Source of the DNA: Xanthomonas euvesicatoria pv. euvesicatoria
Lineage (GTDB): Bacteria; Pseudomonadota; Gammaproteobacteria; Xanthomonadales; Xanthomonadaceae
Direction: 5' to 3'
Length of the DNA: 64,000 nucleotides
Assembly (NCBI RefSeq): GCF_020880415.1
Contig: NZ_JAJIUJ010000040.1
Span: 1 to 64,000, forward strand
Position 1 is the first letter of the stretch, and every line of letters starts with the position of its first letter. The notes beneath the pieces are model-generated. The model saw only the letters and a program-made list of their open reading frames with translations. It did not search any database and was not told the DNA's origin. Shown here in pieces: positions 17,204 through 26,530 of the stretch. Position numbers and translations under genes: made by a program.

Positions 17204-18499
17204 TTGAAAATCCTCGTCATCGGCTCCGGCGGCCGTGAACATGCCCTGGCCTGGAAGATCGCGCAGTCCGCGCGCGTGCGCGAGGTGCTGGTGGCACCGG
17301 GCAATGCCGGCACCGCCACCGAAGCCAAATGCCGCAATGTCGCGATCAAGGTCAATGATCTGGACGGCCTGCTCGCGCTGGCGCAGCGCGAAGCCGTCGC
17401 GCTGACCGTGGTCGGCCCGGAAGTGCCGCTGGTGCTGGGCGTGGTCGACCGCTTCCATGCCGCCGGCCTGCGCATCTTCGGCCCCACCGCCAAGGCCGCG
17501 CAGCTGGAAGGCAGCAAGGCCTTCGCCAAGGATTTCCTCGCCCGCCACGGCATTCCCACCGCGTATTACGCCGTGCACACCGAAGTCGACGCCGCGCTGG
17601 CGTATGTGCGCGAGAAAGGCGCGCCGATCGTGGTCAAGGCCGATGGCCTGGCTGCCGGCAAGGGCGTGATCGTGGCGATGACCCTGGCCGAGGCCGAAGA
17701 CGCGGTGCGCGACATGCTCTCGGGCAATGCGTTCGGCGATGCCGGCGCACGCGTGGTCATCGAAGAATTCCTCGACGGCGAAGAGGCCAGCTTCATCTCC
17801 ATGGTCGATGGCAAACACGCCTTGCCGATGGCCACCAGCCAGGACCACAAGCGCGTCGGCGACGGCGACACCGGCCCCAATACCGGCGGCATGGGCGCCT
17901 ACTCGCCGGCGCCGGTGGTCACGCCCGAGGTGCATGCGCGGGTCATGCGCGAGGTGGTCGAGCCGACCGTGCAGGGCATGATCGCCGATGGCGTGCCGTT
18001 CACCGGTTTTCTGTATGCCGGGCTGATGATCGACGCGCACGGCGCGCCGAAGGTGATCGAATTCAACGTGCGTTTCGGCGACCCGGAAACCCAGCCGGTA
18101 ATGCTGCGCCTGCAGTCGGATCTGGTCGATCTGCTCGACGCGGCCATCGACGGCAAGCTCGATGGCGCGCACGCGCAGTGGGACCCGCGCCCGTCGCTGG
18201 GCGTGGTCATCGCCGCCAAGCCTTACCCGGACACACCGGTCACCGGTGAGGTCATCACCGGGCTTGACGCGGTGCCGGCCAGCGCCAAGGTTTTCCACGC
18301 CGGCACTGCGCTGAATGCCGCCGGCGAGGTGATCAGCGCCGGTGGCCGCGTGCTGTGCGTTGCGGCGCTCGGCGACAGCGTGCAGGACGCCCAGCGCAAC
18401 GCCTATGCTGGCCTCAAGCCGATCCACTGGCCCAACGCCTTCCAGCGCAGCGACATCGGCTGGCGGGCCATCGCCCGCGAGCAGGCGGCGCAGGGCTAA
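17204..18499 (+). CDS. purD: phosphoribosylamine-glycine ligase PurD
   Basis: 431 residues, full length. PurD joins glycine to phosphoribosylamine with ATP, the second step of purine synthesis. It starts at a TTG giving Met-Lys-Ile-Leu-Val-Ile-Gly-Ser-Gly-Gly-Arg-Glu-His-Ala, the conserved N-terminus. The ATP-grasp domain shows Lys-Ala-Asp-Gly-Leu-Ala-Ala-Gly-Lys-Gly-Val, Asn-Thr-Gly-Gly-Met-Gly-Ala-Tyr-Ser-Pro, and Glu-Phe-Asn-Val-Arg-Phe-Gly-Asp-Pro-Glu. A strong hairpin follows 10 bases after the stop. Confidence 0.97.
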   Translation: MKILVIGSGGREHALAWKIAQSARVREVLVAPGNAGTATEAKCRNVAIKVNDLDGLLALAQREAVALTVVGPEVPLVLGVVDRFHAAGLRIFGPTAKAAQLEGSKAFAKDFLARHGIPTAYYAVHTEVDAALAYVREKGAPIVVKADGLAAGKGVIVAMTLAEAEDAVRDMLSGNAFGDAGARVVIEEFLDGEEASFISMVDGKHALPMATSQDHKRVGDGDTGPNTGGMGAYSPAPVVTPEVHARVMREVVEPTVQGMIADGVPFTGFLYAGLMIDAHGAPKVIEFNVRFGDPETQPVMLRLQSDLVDLLDAAIDGKLDGAHAQWDPRPSLGVVIAAKPYPDTPVTGEVITGLDAVPASAKVFHAGTALNAAGEVISAGGRVLCVAALGDSVQDAQRNAYAGLKPIHWPNAFQRSDIGWRAIAREQAAQG

Positions 18500-18509
18500 G
18501 CGCCTCGCG

Positions 18510-18555
18510 CCTGCAACCACCGCGTTGCGCGCTGTCGCCACGCGGTGGTTGCAGG
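18510..18555 (+). terminator. hairpin after purD
   Basis: A perfect 15-bp stem (18510-18524 with 18541-18555) encloses a 16-base loop and starts 10 bases after the purD stop. It is followed by TTCCTG rather than a long T-run, so it may end transcription inefficiently or protect the mRNA 3' end. Confidence 0.6.
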
Positions 18556-18707
18556 TTCCTGCGCACCACCAGGCATCCTGCCGATACCGGCGCGGGCCAC
18601 CTGCGGCGCCTGGCACCGTGCGGCTACTGACAAAGAACTAGCCGCCATCCACACCGGCGGCGCGTGGCTGCGGCAATAATGCCCGGGCTCCCTGCCTTGT
18701 AGAGACT

Positions 18708-20921
18708 GTGGCCACTCCCTCCTTCGAAACCCGTTTAAGCCGCTTGTGGGCCCATGAAAAGGCCAGCTATGGCCTGCGTGTGTTCATCGCGCTGGCGGTG
18801 GCGATGGGCGTGTGCTGGCACTGGCAACAGCTCACTGCGGTGCCGGCGCTGTTTCTGGGCGCGATCGCCAGCGCCATTGCCGAAACCGACGACAACTGGC
18901 TGGGCCGCATCAAATCGGTGCTGCTCTCGCTGCTGTGTTTCGCCGCCGCCGCCGCCGCAGTGGTGGTGCTGTTTCCGTATCCGCTGCCGTTCGTGCTGGG
19001 CATGGCGTTGGCTACGTTCTCGCTGACCCTGCTCGGCGCACTGGGCGAGCGCTATGCCTCGATCGCGCAGGCCACGGTGGCCCTGTCGATCTACGCCATG
19101 ATCGGCATGGACCAGCATGGCAGCCGCGATCCGCTGGTCGCCTGGCACGGCGCGGCGCTGCTGCTGATCGGCGCCACCTGGTACGGCGTGCTGTCGATCC
19201 TGTGGACCATCCTGTTCGCCAATCGCCCGGTGCGCGAGCGGCTGTCGCGGCTGTTCTTCGAGTTGGGCCGCTACCTCAAGCTCAAGGCCGATCTGTTCGA
19301 ACCGGTGCGCCAGAGCGACCTGCATGCACGCCGGCTGGCCTTGGCCGAACAAAACGCCAAGGTCGTCGGCGCGCTCAATGCGGCCAAGACCGCGATCATG
19401 AGCCGCTTCGGCCGCTCGGGGCGGCCGGGCGTGCAATCGGGCCTGTATTTCCGGCTGTATTACATGGCGCAGGACTTCCACGAGCGCGCCAGCTCCTCGC
19501 ACTATCCCTACGAGGCGCTCACCGACGCGTTCTTCCACAGCGACGTGCTGTATCGCTGCCAGCGCTTGCTCGCCCTGCAAGGCAAGGCGTGCGCGGCGTT
19601 GGGCGAGGCGATTCGCCTGCGCCAACCATTCGATTACGGCGACAGCAGCCGCCTGGCCACCGAAGACCTGCGCCAATCGCTGGATTATCTGCACGCGCGC
19701 GCCGACCCCGCACTGGCCCGCCTGCTCGGCGCGCTGGAGCTGCTGGTGACCAATCTGCAGAGCATCGAACGCAGGTTGTCGGAAGCGGCGCAATCCGATT
19801 CCACCAGCGACAACCTCGACACCCGGCTACGCGATTCCTCGCCGCACACCTTGCGCGAAATGGGCGCGCGGCTGGTGCAGCAACTCACGCCCGGCTCGGT
19901 GCTGTTCCGCCATGGCCTGCGCATGGCCATCGCGCTGCTGGTGGGCTACGCCATCATGCAATCCATCCACGCCGACAACGGGTACTGGATCCTGCTCACC
20001 ACCGCATTCGTGTGCCGGCCCAACTACGGCGCCACGCGCCTGCGGCTGGTGCAGCGCATTGCCGGCACCTTGATCGGCCTGGTCGCCACCTGGGCGCTGA
20101 TGCAGCTGTTCCCCACCACCGAAGTGCAGCTGCTGCTGGCGCTGGCCGGCGCGCTGGTGTTCTTCATCACCCGCACCGATCGCTACATGCTGGCCACCGC
20201 CGGCATCACGGTGATGGCGCTGTTCTGCTTCAACCTGCTGGGCGATGGCTTCGTGCTGATCTGGCCGCGCCTGATCGACACCCTGATCGGTTGCGCGATT
20301 GCCGCGGCCGCCTCGTTCCTGATCCTGCCCGACTGGCAGGGCCGCCGGCTGAACCAGGTGATGGCCACGGTGCTCGCCAGCTGCGCGCGTTATCTGGCCC
20401 AGGTGCTGGAGCAGTACGCCAGCGGCAAGCGCGACGACCTGCCCTACCGCATTGCGCGCCGCGACATGCACAACGCCGATGCTGCCTTGTCGGTGGCCTT
20501 ATCCAACATGCTGCGCGAACCCGGCCGCTATCGGCGCAATCTAGATGCGGGCTTTCGCTTCCTGGCGCTGTCCAACACCTTGCTCGGCTATCTGTCGGCA
20601 CTGGGCGCGCACCGCGCCGCACTGGAGGGCGAACACGACGCCACCATCGCGCAAGCCGGCGAATATCTGCAGCGCGCACTGAGCGAGATCGCCAGCGCCC
20701 TTGGCCAACGCCAACCGCTGCCGGCGCACGACGAAAGCGAAGAACTGGCCACCGCCGAAGCGCTGGAACACCATCCGGTGCAACTACCGCCCAAGCAACG
20801 CCTGGTGCGCGACCAACTGGCATTGACGCTGCGCCTGCTGCCCAAGCTCCGCGCTGCAGCGCTGGCGGTGACAACGGCGCCGGCGGAGAACACGCCGCGT
20901 CTGGCGGCCAGCAAGACCTAG
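18708..20921 (+). CDS. YccS/YhfK-type FUSC family inner-membrane protein
   Basis: 737 residues from a GTG start. Two hydrophobic blocks of about five to six helices each (roughly 20-170 and 400-545) flank a large soluble middle part, the duplicated layout of YccS/YhfK proteins (FUSC superfamily, related to aromatic-acid exporters such as AaeB). The second block contains Ala-Asp-Asn-Gly-Tyr-Trp-Ile-Leu-Leu-Thr-Thr-Ala-Phe-Val, the usual FUSC motif, and Arg-x6-Gly-Thr-Leu-Ile-Gly. Transport substrates are unproven. Its stop lies in an 8-bp-stem hairpin (20901-20908 with 20921-20928) that may end transcription towards the convergent MFS gene. Confidence 0.87.
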   Translation: MATPSFETRLSRLWAHEKASYGLRVFIALAVAMGVCWHWQQLTAVPALFLGAIASAIAETDDNWLGRIKSVLLSLLCFAAAAAAVVVLFPYPLPFVLGMALATFSLTLLGALGERYASIAQATVALSIYAMIGMDQHGSRDPLVAWHGAALLLIGATWYGVLSILWTILFANRPVRERLSRLFFELGRYLKLKADLFEPVRQSDLHARRLALAEQNAKVVGALNAAKTAIMSRFGRSGRPGVQSGLYFRLYYMAQDFHERASSSHYPYEALTDAFFHSDVLYRCQRLLALQGKACAALGEAIRLRQPFDYGDSSRLATEDLRQSLDYLHARADPALARLLGALELLVTNLQSIERRLSEAAQSDSTSDNLDTRLRDSSPHTLREMGARLVQQLTPGSVLFRHGLRMAIALLVGYAIMQSIHADNGYWILLTTAFVCRPNYGATRLRLVQRIAGTLIGLVATWALMQLFPTTEVQLLLALAGALVFFITRTDRYMLATAGITVMALFCFNLLGDGFVLIWPRLIDTLIGCAIAAAASFLILPDWQGRRLNQVMATVLASCARYLAQVLEQYASGKRDDLPYRIARRDMHNADAALSVALSNMLREPGRYRRNLDAGFRFLALSNTLLGYLSALGAHRAALEGEHDATIAQAGEYLQRALSEIASALGQRQPLPAHDESEELATAEALEHHPVQLPPKQRLVRDQLALTLRLLPKLRAAALAVTTAPAENTPRLAASKT

Positions 20922-21052
20922 CCGCCAGCGGTCGACAGGCATGGGCGCCGCGCCGTACATGCAGCCTCGATGCGGTAAGCGATGTCGAACACGGCCATGC
21001 CGCGTATTCGCCACTGCGTGCAACCGCTGCGTCGTCGCCCCACCGGCCACGC

Positions 21053-22243
21053 TCACTTCCACTGCCTGCGCGCCACGCTCAGCCCCACCCAACCCAGTGC
21101 CGCTGCAGCCAGTACCGCGCCGCCGATCACCACACCCATCCACCCGGCCTGCGCATACGCGGCCGTGCCCAACGTCGACCCCACGGCACCACCGATGAAA
21201 TAGCAGGTGATGTAGGCCGAGGTGATGCGATTGCGCGCCGCCGGGTTGCGCTGATAGATCACGCTCTGGTTGGCGATATGCACGCCCTGCACTGCGATAT
21301 CCAGCAGCAGCACGCCGACGATCAGCAGCCCGATCGACTGCGGCGCAAACGCGAGCAAGCCCCACGACAGCAGCAACATCGCCAGCCCGCCCCAGCTCAC
21401 GCGGTCGCCATGGCCGTGATCGGACCAATGCCCGGAACGATTGGCCGCCAGTGCACCGGCCGCACCGATCAGGCCGAACAAGCCGATCACCGCAGTGCCA
21501 TAGCCATAACTCGGCCCGGACAACAAAAACGCCAGCGTGGTCCAGAACATGCTGAATCCTGCAAAGATCAGCCCGCCCAGCACCGCGCGCGAACGCAGCA
21601 CCGCATCGTCGCGCAGCAGCGCCAGCACCGAGCCCACCAACTGCGGATACGCCAGTTGCGCGTTGCCGGGATGGCGCGGCAGCCCGCGCCACAACAGCCC
21701 GGCGGTGAGCAACAACGCGACCGAGGCGATCCAGTACACCGTATGCCAGCCGCCGACACCGGCCAGCACGCCGGCCGCGGTGCGCGCCAGCAAGATCCCC
21801 AGCAGCAACCCGCTCATCACCGTGCCGATCACCCGGCCACGCTCGTGGGGCGCCGCCAGCGTGGCGGCGAACGGCACCAGGATCTGCGCCGCCACCGAGC
21901 TGGCGCCGGTCACGATGGTGCCGACCAGCAACATCGCAAAACTGTGCGAACTGGCGCTCACCAGCAGCCCGAGCGCGCTCAGCACGAACAGGCCCACGAT
22001 CAGGCCGCGGCGCTCCAGCCGGTCGCCAAGCGGCACCAGCAACAGCAACCCTGCCGCGTAAGCCAGCTGCGCCGCGGTGACCACCGCACCGGCACTGCGC
22101 ACCTGGATGCCGAACGCCTGCGCCAGCGTTTCCAGCAGAGGCTGGGCGTAGTAATTGCTCGCCACCGCCAACCCGGTGGCGGCAGCCATCAGCAGCACCA
22201 GGCGACGGGGCAAGGGCGGGTGGGAGGTGGGCTCGGTCTGCAT
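21053..22243 (-). CDS. MFS drug/metabolite exporter
   Basis: 396 residues with 12 predicted helices, the size of drug:H+ antiporter-1 proteins. Between helices 2 and 3 the MFS motif reads Gly-Asp-Arg-Leu-Glu-Arg-Arg. The N-terminus contains Ala-Ser-Asn-Tyr-Tyr-Ala-Gln-Pro-Leu-Leu, typical of the YnfM/YgaY-like subgroup. The frame is open further upstream, but that part overlaps the divergent LysR gene, so the ATG at 22243 is chosen. The 97-bp divergent spacing from lysR suggests control by that regulator. The substrate cannot be told. Confidence 0.88.
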   Translation of the reverse strand: MQTEPTSHPPLPRRLVLLMAAATGLAVASNYYAQPLLETLAQAFGIQVRSAGAVVTAAQLAYAAGLLLLVPLGDRLERRGLIVGLFVLSALGLLVSASSHSFAMLLVGTIVTGASSVAAQILVPFAATLAAPHERGRVIGTVMSGLLLGILLARTAAGVLAGVGGWHTVYWIASVALLLTAGLLWRGLPRHPGNAQLAYPQLVGSVLALLRDDAVLRSRAVLGGLIFAGFSMFWTTLAFLLSGPSYGYGTAVIGLFGLIGAAGALAANRSGHWSDHGHGDRVSWGGLAMLLLSWGLLAFAPQSIGLLIVGVLLLDIAVQGVHIANQSVIYQRNPAARNRITSAYITCYFIGGAVGSTLGTAAYAQAGWMGVVIGGAVLAAAALGWVGLSVARRQWK

Positions 22244-22340
22244 GGCTGCTGCCTGGTCAAGGAATGTGCACAGTGTGGGCAGCCGACACGCATCTTTCCA
22301 ATGTATTGTTTTCACCGTCGCCATCTTTTTTCGAGATTGC

Positions 22341-23243
22341 ATGCTGACCTTGCGCCAACTGGAATTTGCCATTGCCGTGGCCGAAGAAGGCGGCTTCACC
22401 GCTGCTGCGCGCCGCTGCAACACCGTGCAATCGGCGCTCAGCCACCAGGTCGCCAAGATCGAAGAGACCTTCGGCGCACGCCTGTTCGAACGCGGCATCC
22501 GCCAGGTGCGGCCCACCGCCGCCGGCGAGGTGTTCCTGCACAACGCCCGCCAGACCCTGCGCGCTGCCGAGCGCCTGCACGAGGAAATGGCGCAGGCCCT
22601 GGGTACCGTGCGCGGGCGGCTGGCGTTGGGGCAGATTTCCTCGCTCACCACCGTGCAACTGCCGGCGTTGCTACAGCAGTTCCGCAGCGCGCATGCGCGG
22701 GTGGACGTGCATCTGCGCACCGCCATGAGCGAGGCCTTGCTGCACGATCTGGGCGAAGGCCGGCTGGATGTCGCCCTGGTGGGGGTCGGCCCGCAGCTTG
22801 CGGTGCCGGCGCAGCGCCTGCTGCTGCATGAAGAGGCCTTGGCCTTGATCGTGGCACCGGGCCACCGCTTTGCCGCACGCAAACGGGTGGCACTGGCCGA
22901 GCTGGACGACGAACCGATGGCCGGGCTGGTTCCCGGTGCCGGCGTGCGCGGCATCATCGATGCTGCGTTTGCGCACGGGGGCCTGCGGCAACGCCAGCAG
23001 TACGAAGTCACCCACGCCGATCTGGTGCGCGAACTGGTCGCCGCCAACCTGGGCGTGGGCATCGTCCCGCAGACCATGGCCGGGGCCATGCACGGCGTGG
23101 TCACGGTGGCCTTGAAGGAGCGTTACCGCTTTCTGACCTACGCGGTGTGGCGGCCCGATCCCAGCCCGGCCGCACGCGCCTTCGTGGCCTTGCTGCGCGC
23201 CCAGCTCGCGCAACGCAGGCCGCCGGCACGTAGAAGCCGCTGA
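22341..23243 (+). CDS. LysR-family transcription regulator of the divergent MFS gene
   Basis: 300 residues. The winged HTH (1-60) is a clear LysR type: Leu-Arg-Gln-Leu-Glu-Phe, Gly-Gly-Phe-Thr-Ala-Ala-Ala-Arg-Arg-Cys, then Gln-Ser-Ala-Leu-Ser-His-Gln-Val-Ala-Lys-Ile-Glu, and Leu-Phe-Glu-Arg. The C-terminal part is a periplasmic-binding-protein-like ligand domain. LysR regulators normally control the divergent gene and themselves from the shared promoter, here 22244-22340, which contains an A/T-rich patch around 22300-22335. The inducer is unknown; exported toxic compounds are the usual kind. Confidence 0.9.
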   Translation: MLTLRQLEFAIAVAEEGGFTAAARRCNTVQSALSHQVAKIEETFGARLFERGIRQVRPTAAGEVFLHNARQTLRAAERLHEEMAQALGTVRGRLALGQISSLTTVQLPALLQQFRSAHARVDVHLRTAMSEALLHDLGEGRLDVALVGVGPQLAVPAQRLLLHEEALALIVAPGHRFAARKRVALAELDDEPMAGLVPGAGVRGIIDAAFAHGGLRQRQQYEVTHADLVRELVAANLGVGIVPQTMAGAMHGVVTVALKERYRFLTYAVWRPDPSPAARAFVALLRAQLAQRRPPARRSR

Positions 23244-23311
23244 ACGCAGCCGCCATCCACCAGCACGCCGTGGAAGCCTGCTAGGCTGCGCGCGTTCGCA
23301 AAGGAAACTGC

Positions 23312-25234
23312 ATGTCCGGTCACAGTCAGTTCGCCCTGCTCAGGCAGCGCCGCTTCTTGCCGTTCTTCGCTGTCCAGGCGCTGGGCGCGTTCAACGACAA
23401 CGTCTATCGGCAGGCCATCATCGGCCTGCTGTTCTATCTCGGCATCGATGCCGCCCAGCGCACGCTGTATACGAACCTGGCGCCGGCATTGTTCATCCTG
23501 CCGTACTTCCTGTTCTCCGCGCTGGCCGGGCAGATCGCCGAGAAGCTGGAAAAGCAGAAGCTCATCGTGATCACCACCACGATGGAGATTGCGATCATGT
23601 CGCTGGCTGCCGTCGGCTTCATCACCGAGAACATGGTGATCCTGCTGATTGCGCTGTTCTGCACCGGCCTGCAGTCCACGCTGTTCGGGCCAGTGAAATA
23701 TTCGATCCTGCCGTCGGTGCTGAAGCCGGAAGAACTCACCGGCGGCAACGGCCTGGTCGAGATGGGCACCTCGATCTCGATCCTGTGCGGCATGATCTTC
23801 GGCGGGCTGATCTTCCAGATCGCCGGCAGTCATGGGCCGGAGGCTGCCGCCACAGCGGTGATCGCAATTGCCGTTACCGGCAACCTGGTGGCGCGGCTGG
23901 TACCGCGCGTGGACGCCGGCGCGCCCGAGCTGAAGATCAACTGGAATCCCATTCCCGAATCGCGCGCCATCATGCGCCTGACCCGCCGCACGCTGGCGGT
24001 GCGCAACGCGGTGCTGGGCGTGTCGTGGTTCTGGTTCGTCGGCACCGTGCTGACCGCGCAGCTGCCCACCTATGCGCAGCTCAACCTGGGCGGCCAGCAG
24101 GACCTGTACGTGTTCGCGCTGGCGCTGTTTTCGATCGGCACCGGCGCCGGCTCGCTGCTGTGCGAACGCCTGTCTGGCCGCACCGTGGAAATCGGCCTGG
24201 TGCCGCTGGGCGCGTTCGGCATCAGCGCCTTCCTGCTGGACCTGTACTTCGCCCGGCCTGGCGCGGCGCCGGCCACCGGCCTGTCGATCGGCCAGTTCGT
24301 GCAGCAGCCCGGCAGCGTGCGGCTGATCATCGACCTGGTCGGCATCGGCCTGTTCACCGGCCTGTTCGTGGTGCCGTTGTTTGCGCTGATCCAGAGCCGC
24401 ACGCCCAAGGCCGAGCTCTCGCGCGTGATCGCCGGGCTCAATATCCAGAACTCGTTGTTCATCGTGGCTGCGGCGGTCATCGGTATCGCGCTGCAGTTGC
24501 CGCAGGTGGTGCTGTTCGGGGTGCGGATTCCGCTGCCGGGCCTGAGCATTCCGCAAGTGTTCCTGGCGCTGGCGATCGCCAACACGCTGGTGGCACTGTG
24601 GATCTTCACCCTGGTGCCCGAATTCCTGATGCGCTTCCTCAGCTGGGTGCTGGTGAGCGTGTTGTACCGCCTGCGCGCGCGCAACATCGACGCGCACGTG
24701 CCCGACGAGGGTGCCGCCCTGCTGGTGTGCAACCACGTCAGCTACATGGACGCGCTGATCCTGTCGGCGGTGATCCCGCGTCCGGTGCGCTTTGTCATGT
24801 ACTACAAGATCTTCCGCATCCCGGTCATGCGCTGGATCTTCCGCACCGCCAAGGCCATCCCGATCGCCGGCGCGCGCGAAGACCCCGCATTGATGCAGCA
24901 GGCCTTCGACCGCATCGATGCCGCATTGGCCGATGGCGAGCTGGTGTGCATCTTCCCCGAGGGCGCGTTGACCAAGGATGGCGAAATCGCCCCCTTCAAA
25001 TCCGGCGTGGAAAAGGTTCTGCAGCGCCGCAACGTGCCGGTCATTCCGATGGCGCTGCGCGGCATGTGGTCGAGCATGTGGAGCCGGCGCGACACGCGCC
25101 TGGGCCGCATGCGGGTGCCGCGGCGGATGCGCGCGCAGATCGACGTGGTGGCAGGGGCAGCAGTGGCCGGCGATCAGGCCAGTGCCGCGCTGCTCGAACA
25201 ACAGGTGCGCGCGCTGCGGCAGGATCAGCCCTGA
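23312..25234 (+). CDS. LplT-like lysophospholipid transporter fused to a PlsC acyltransferase
   Basis: 640 residues. Residues 1-430 are an MFS-type transporter with about 12 helices and the LplT-like start Phe-Leu-Pro-Phe-Phe-x4-Leu-Gly-Ala-Phe-Asn-Asp-Asn. Residues 440-640 are a PlsC acyltransferase with Asn-His-Val-Ser-Tyr-Met-Asp (His-x4-Asp) and Phe-Pro-Glu-Gly. In E. coli, LplT flips lysophosphatidylethanolamine inward and Aas reacylates it. Here both roles appear in one chain, but the acyl-ACP synthetase half of Aas is missing, so an acyl donor must come from elsewhere. AAGGA precedes the ATG. Confidence 0.87.
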   Translation: MSGHSQFALLRQRRFLPFFAVQALGAFNDNVYRQAIIGLLFYLGIDAAQRTLYTNLAPALFILPYFLFSALAGQIAEKLEKQKLIVITTTMEIAIMSLAAVGFITENMVILLIALFCTGLQSTLFGPVKYSILPSVLKPEELTGGNGLVEMGTSISILCGMIFGGLIFQIAGSHGPEAAATAVIAIAVTGNLVARLVPRVDAGAPELKINWNPIPESRAIMRLTRRTLAVRNAVLGVSWFWFVGTVLTAQLPTYAQLNLGGQQDLYVFALALFSIGTGAGSLLCERLSGRTVEIGLVPLGAFGISAFLLDLYFARPGAAPATGLSIGQFVQQPGSVRLIIDLVGIGLFTGLFVVPLFALIQSRTPKAELSRVIAGLNIQNSLFIVAAAVIGIALQLPQVVLFGVRIPLPGLSIPQVFLALAIANTLVALWIFTLVPEFLMRFLSWVLVSVLYRLRARNIDAHVPDEGAALLVCNHVSYMDALILSAVIPRPVRFVMYYKIFRIPVMRWIFRTAKAIPIAGAREDPALMQQAFDRIDAALADGELVCIFPEGALTKDGEIAPFKSGVEKVLQRRNVPVIPMALRGMWSSMWSRRDTRLGRMRVPRRMRAQIDVVAGAAVAGDQASAALLEQQVRALRQDQP

Positions 25235-25696
25235 GCCCGGCCGGTGCAGGCTTTGCGTCCATGGCGCGCCGCGAGTAGCCTGTGCGCCATTGCACGCTTT
25301 GCCGTCGCAGCCGCCAAGCGGACGCGGCCGGTCGTACCGGGGGGACGTCGTTGTGCTCAACATCATCGCGCCTGAGGCGTCTGCCGTAACCGGCGGGCGT
25401 GACGCATTCCAGCGGCTGGCTGTGCCGGCAGCGATGGGCATGCCACCGCGTTCGTTCGCTGCGCAGGCGTGGAGCGCCCGTTCGCTAGCGCGAGCAGCCC
25501 TCCGGCACCGCGCAACGCTACTCGCCGCTGCCGCGACCGAACGCGGGCCCCGGCTCCCACGCGCGCCAAAGCGCGCATGAGAGTCACTCGGCCGTCGTCA
25601 GCGCACACCGGGCGCATCGCCGCCGCGCATGGCGCCCGATAATCCACCCCACTCACCCATCAGTTCGCTGTTGTTTACCACCCAAGGAGCTTCACC
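25235..25696. other. 462-bp stretch with no gene seen
   Basis: No frame resembles a protein family. The stretch is very G+C-rich, with short self-complementary words (for example CGCGC-4-GCGCG near 25560) but no T-run terminator. The right end carries AAGGAG, the Shine-Dalgarno sequence of the next gene, and must hold its promoter. Confidence 0.5.
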
Positions 25697-26041
25697 ATGA
25701 GTGCCATGCCACCGCCGATCCATCCCTCGTCCAGCGCCGCGCCCGGCCCGGTACCGAATCACCTGATCTGGGCGATCGTTTCCACCGTGCTGGGCTTTTG
25801 CCTGTGCTGCCCGGCGCTGATCTCCGGCATCGTGGCGATCGTGTTTTCCAGCAAGGTCAACGGCCTGCTCAACCAGGGCGACATCGACGGCGCACGTCGC
25901 GCCTCCAACACCGCCAAGACCTGGTGCATCGTGACCAGCGTGCTGGCCGCGATCGGCCTGCTGATCAACATCGGCATGGTGGCCACCGGCGGCATGCAGG
26001 GCTACATGGACTACATGCAGCAGTTGCAGCACATGCAGTAA
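25697..26041 (+). CDS. CD225/dispanin-family small membrane protein
   Basis: 114 residues. A Pro-rich N-terminus is followed by two hydrophobic segments (about 24-48 and 75-98). The pattern is that of CD225/dispanins: Asn-His-Leu-Ile-Trp-Ala-Ile-x3-Val-Leu-Gly-Phe-Cys-Leu-Cys-Cys-Pro, then Gly-Ile-Val-Ala-Ile-Val-Phe-Ser-Ser-Lys-Val-Asn and Gly-Asp-x2-Gly-Ala-Arg-Arg-Ala-Ser. Vertebrate members are the interferon-induced transmembrane proteins; bacterial roles are unknown. The double Cys could be lipid-modified, as in IFITMs, but that is speculation. AAGGAG precedes the ATG, and the stop overlaps the next start by one base. Confidence 0.88.
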   Translation: MSAMPPPIHPSSSAAPGPVPNHLIWAIVSTVLGFCLCCPALISGIVAIVFSSKVNGLLNQGDIDGARRASNTAKTWCIVTSVLAAIGLLINIGMVATGGMQGYMDYMQQLQHMQ

Positions 26042-26451
26042 TGGAACTGCGTCCACGCCACTGGCTTGGACTGGGGGCGGCCACCAGCGTGGCCGCCCTT
26101 GGCGTGTCGTTGCTGTATCGCTTCGATCCGAATGCGGGCAACAGCCCGTTCCCGCCCTGCGTGTTCCGCGCCGTCACCGGCTGCTATTGCCCCGGCTGCG
26201 GCATGACCCGCGCACTGTATGCGCTGGTCCACTTCGACCTGCCCGGCGCCTTCGCAATGAATCCGGCCGCCGTGCTCGGCCTGTTCACCCTGCCCGGCCT
26301 GATCGCCTGGAAAGCCGGCTGGCGCGCACGCTGGTTTGCCCCGGTGGTGGCCGTGATGTCCGAACCGAAGTTCTGGTTATGGGCCTTGCCGATGTATTGG
26401 ATCGCAAGGAATTTGCCGTGGTACCCGTTTACGCTGCTGGCGCCGGGTTAG
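26041..26451 (+). CDS. DUF2752 membrane protein
   Basis: 136 residues. The DUF2752 hallmark Cys-Tyr-Cys-Pro-Gly-Cys-Gly-Met-Thr-Arg-Ala lies after the first hydrophobic segment, followed by a second and third helix. The function is unknown, and the Cys-Pro-Gly-Cys could bind metal or act in redox. The ATG shares an A with the TAA of the CD225 gene (TAATG), so the two are translationally coupled. The pairing suggests one membrane complex. Confidence 0.85.
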   Translation: MELRPRHWLGLGAATSVAALGVSLLYRFDPNAGNSPFPPCVFRAVTGCYCPGCGMTRALYALVHFDLPGAFAMNPAAVLGLFTLPGLIAWKAGWRARWFAPVVAVMSEPKFWLWALPMYWIARNLPWYPFTLLAPG

Positions 26452-26530
26452 ACCGCAAACAAGCGCGATGCGCCGAGGTTCCCACGCGGACGCGCGCTAC
26501 ACATCCTTTCGCACGACATCATGCGCGGCG

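Noticed and set aside
18812-22831. Very long plus-strand open frame of over 1300 codons
   Set aside because: It runs out of frame through the FUSC gene and then antisense to the MFS gene, and its product is Arg/His-rich without motifs. G+C-rich DNA leaves such frames open by chance.
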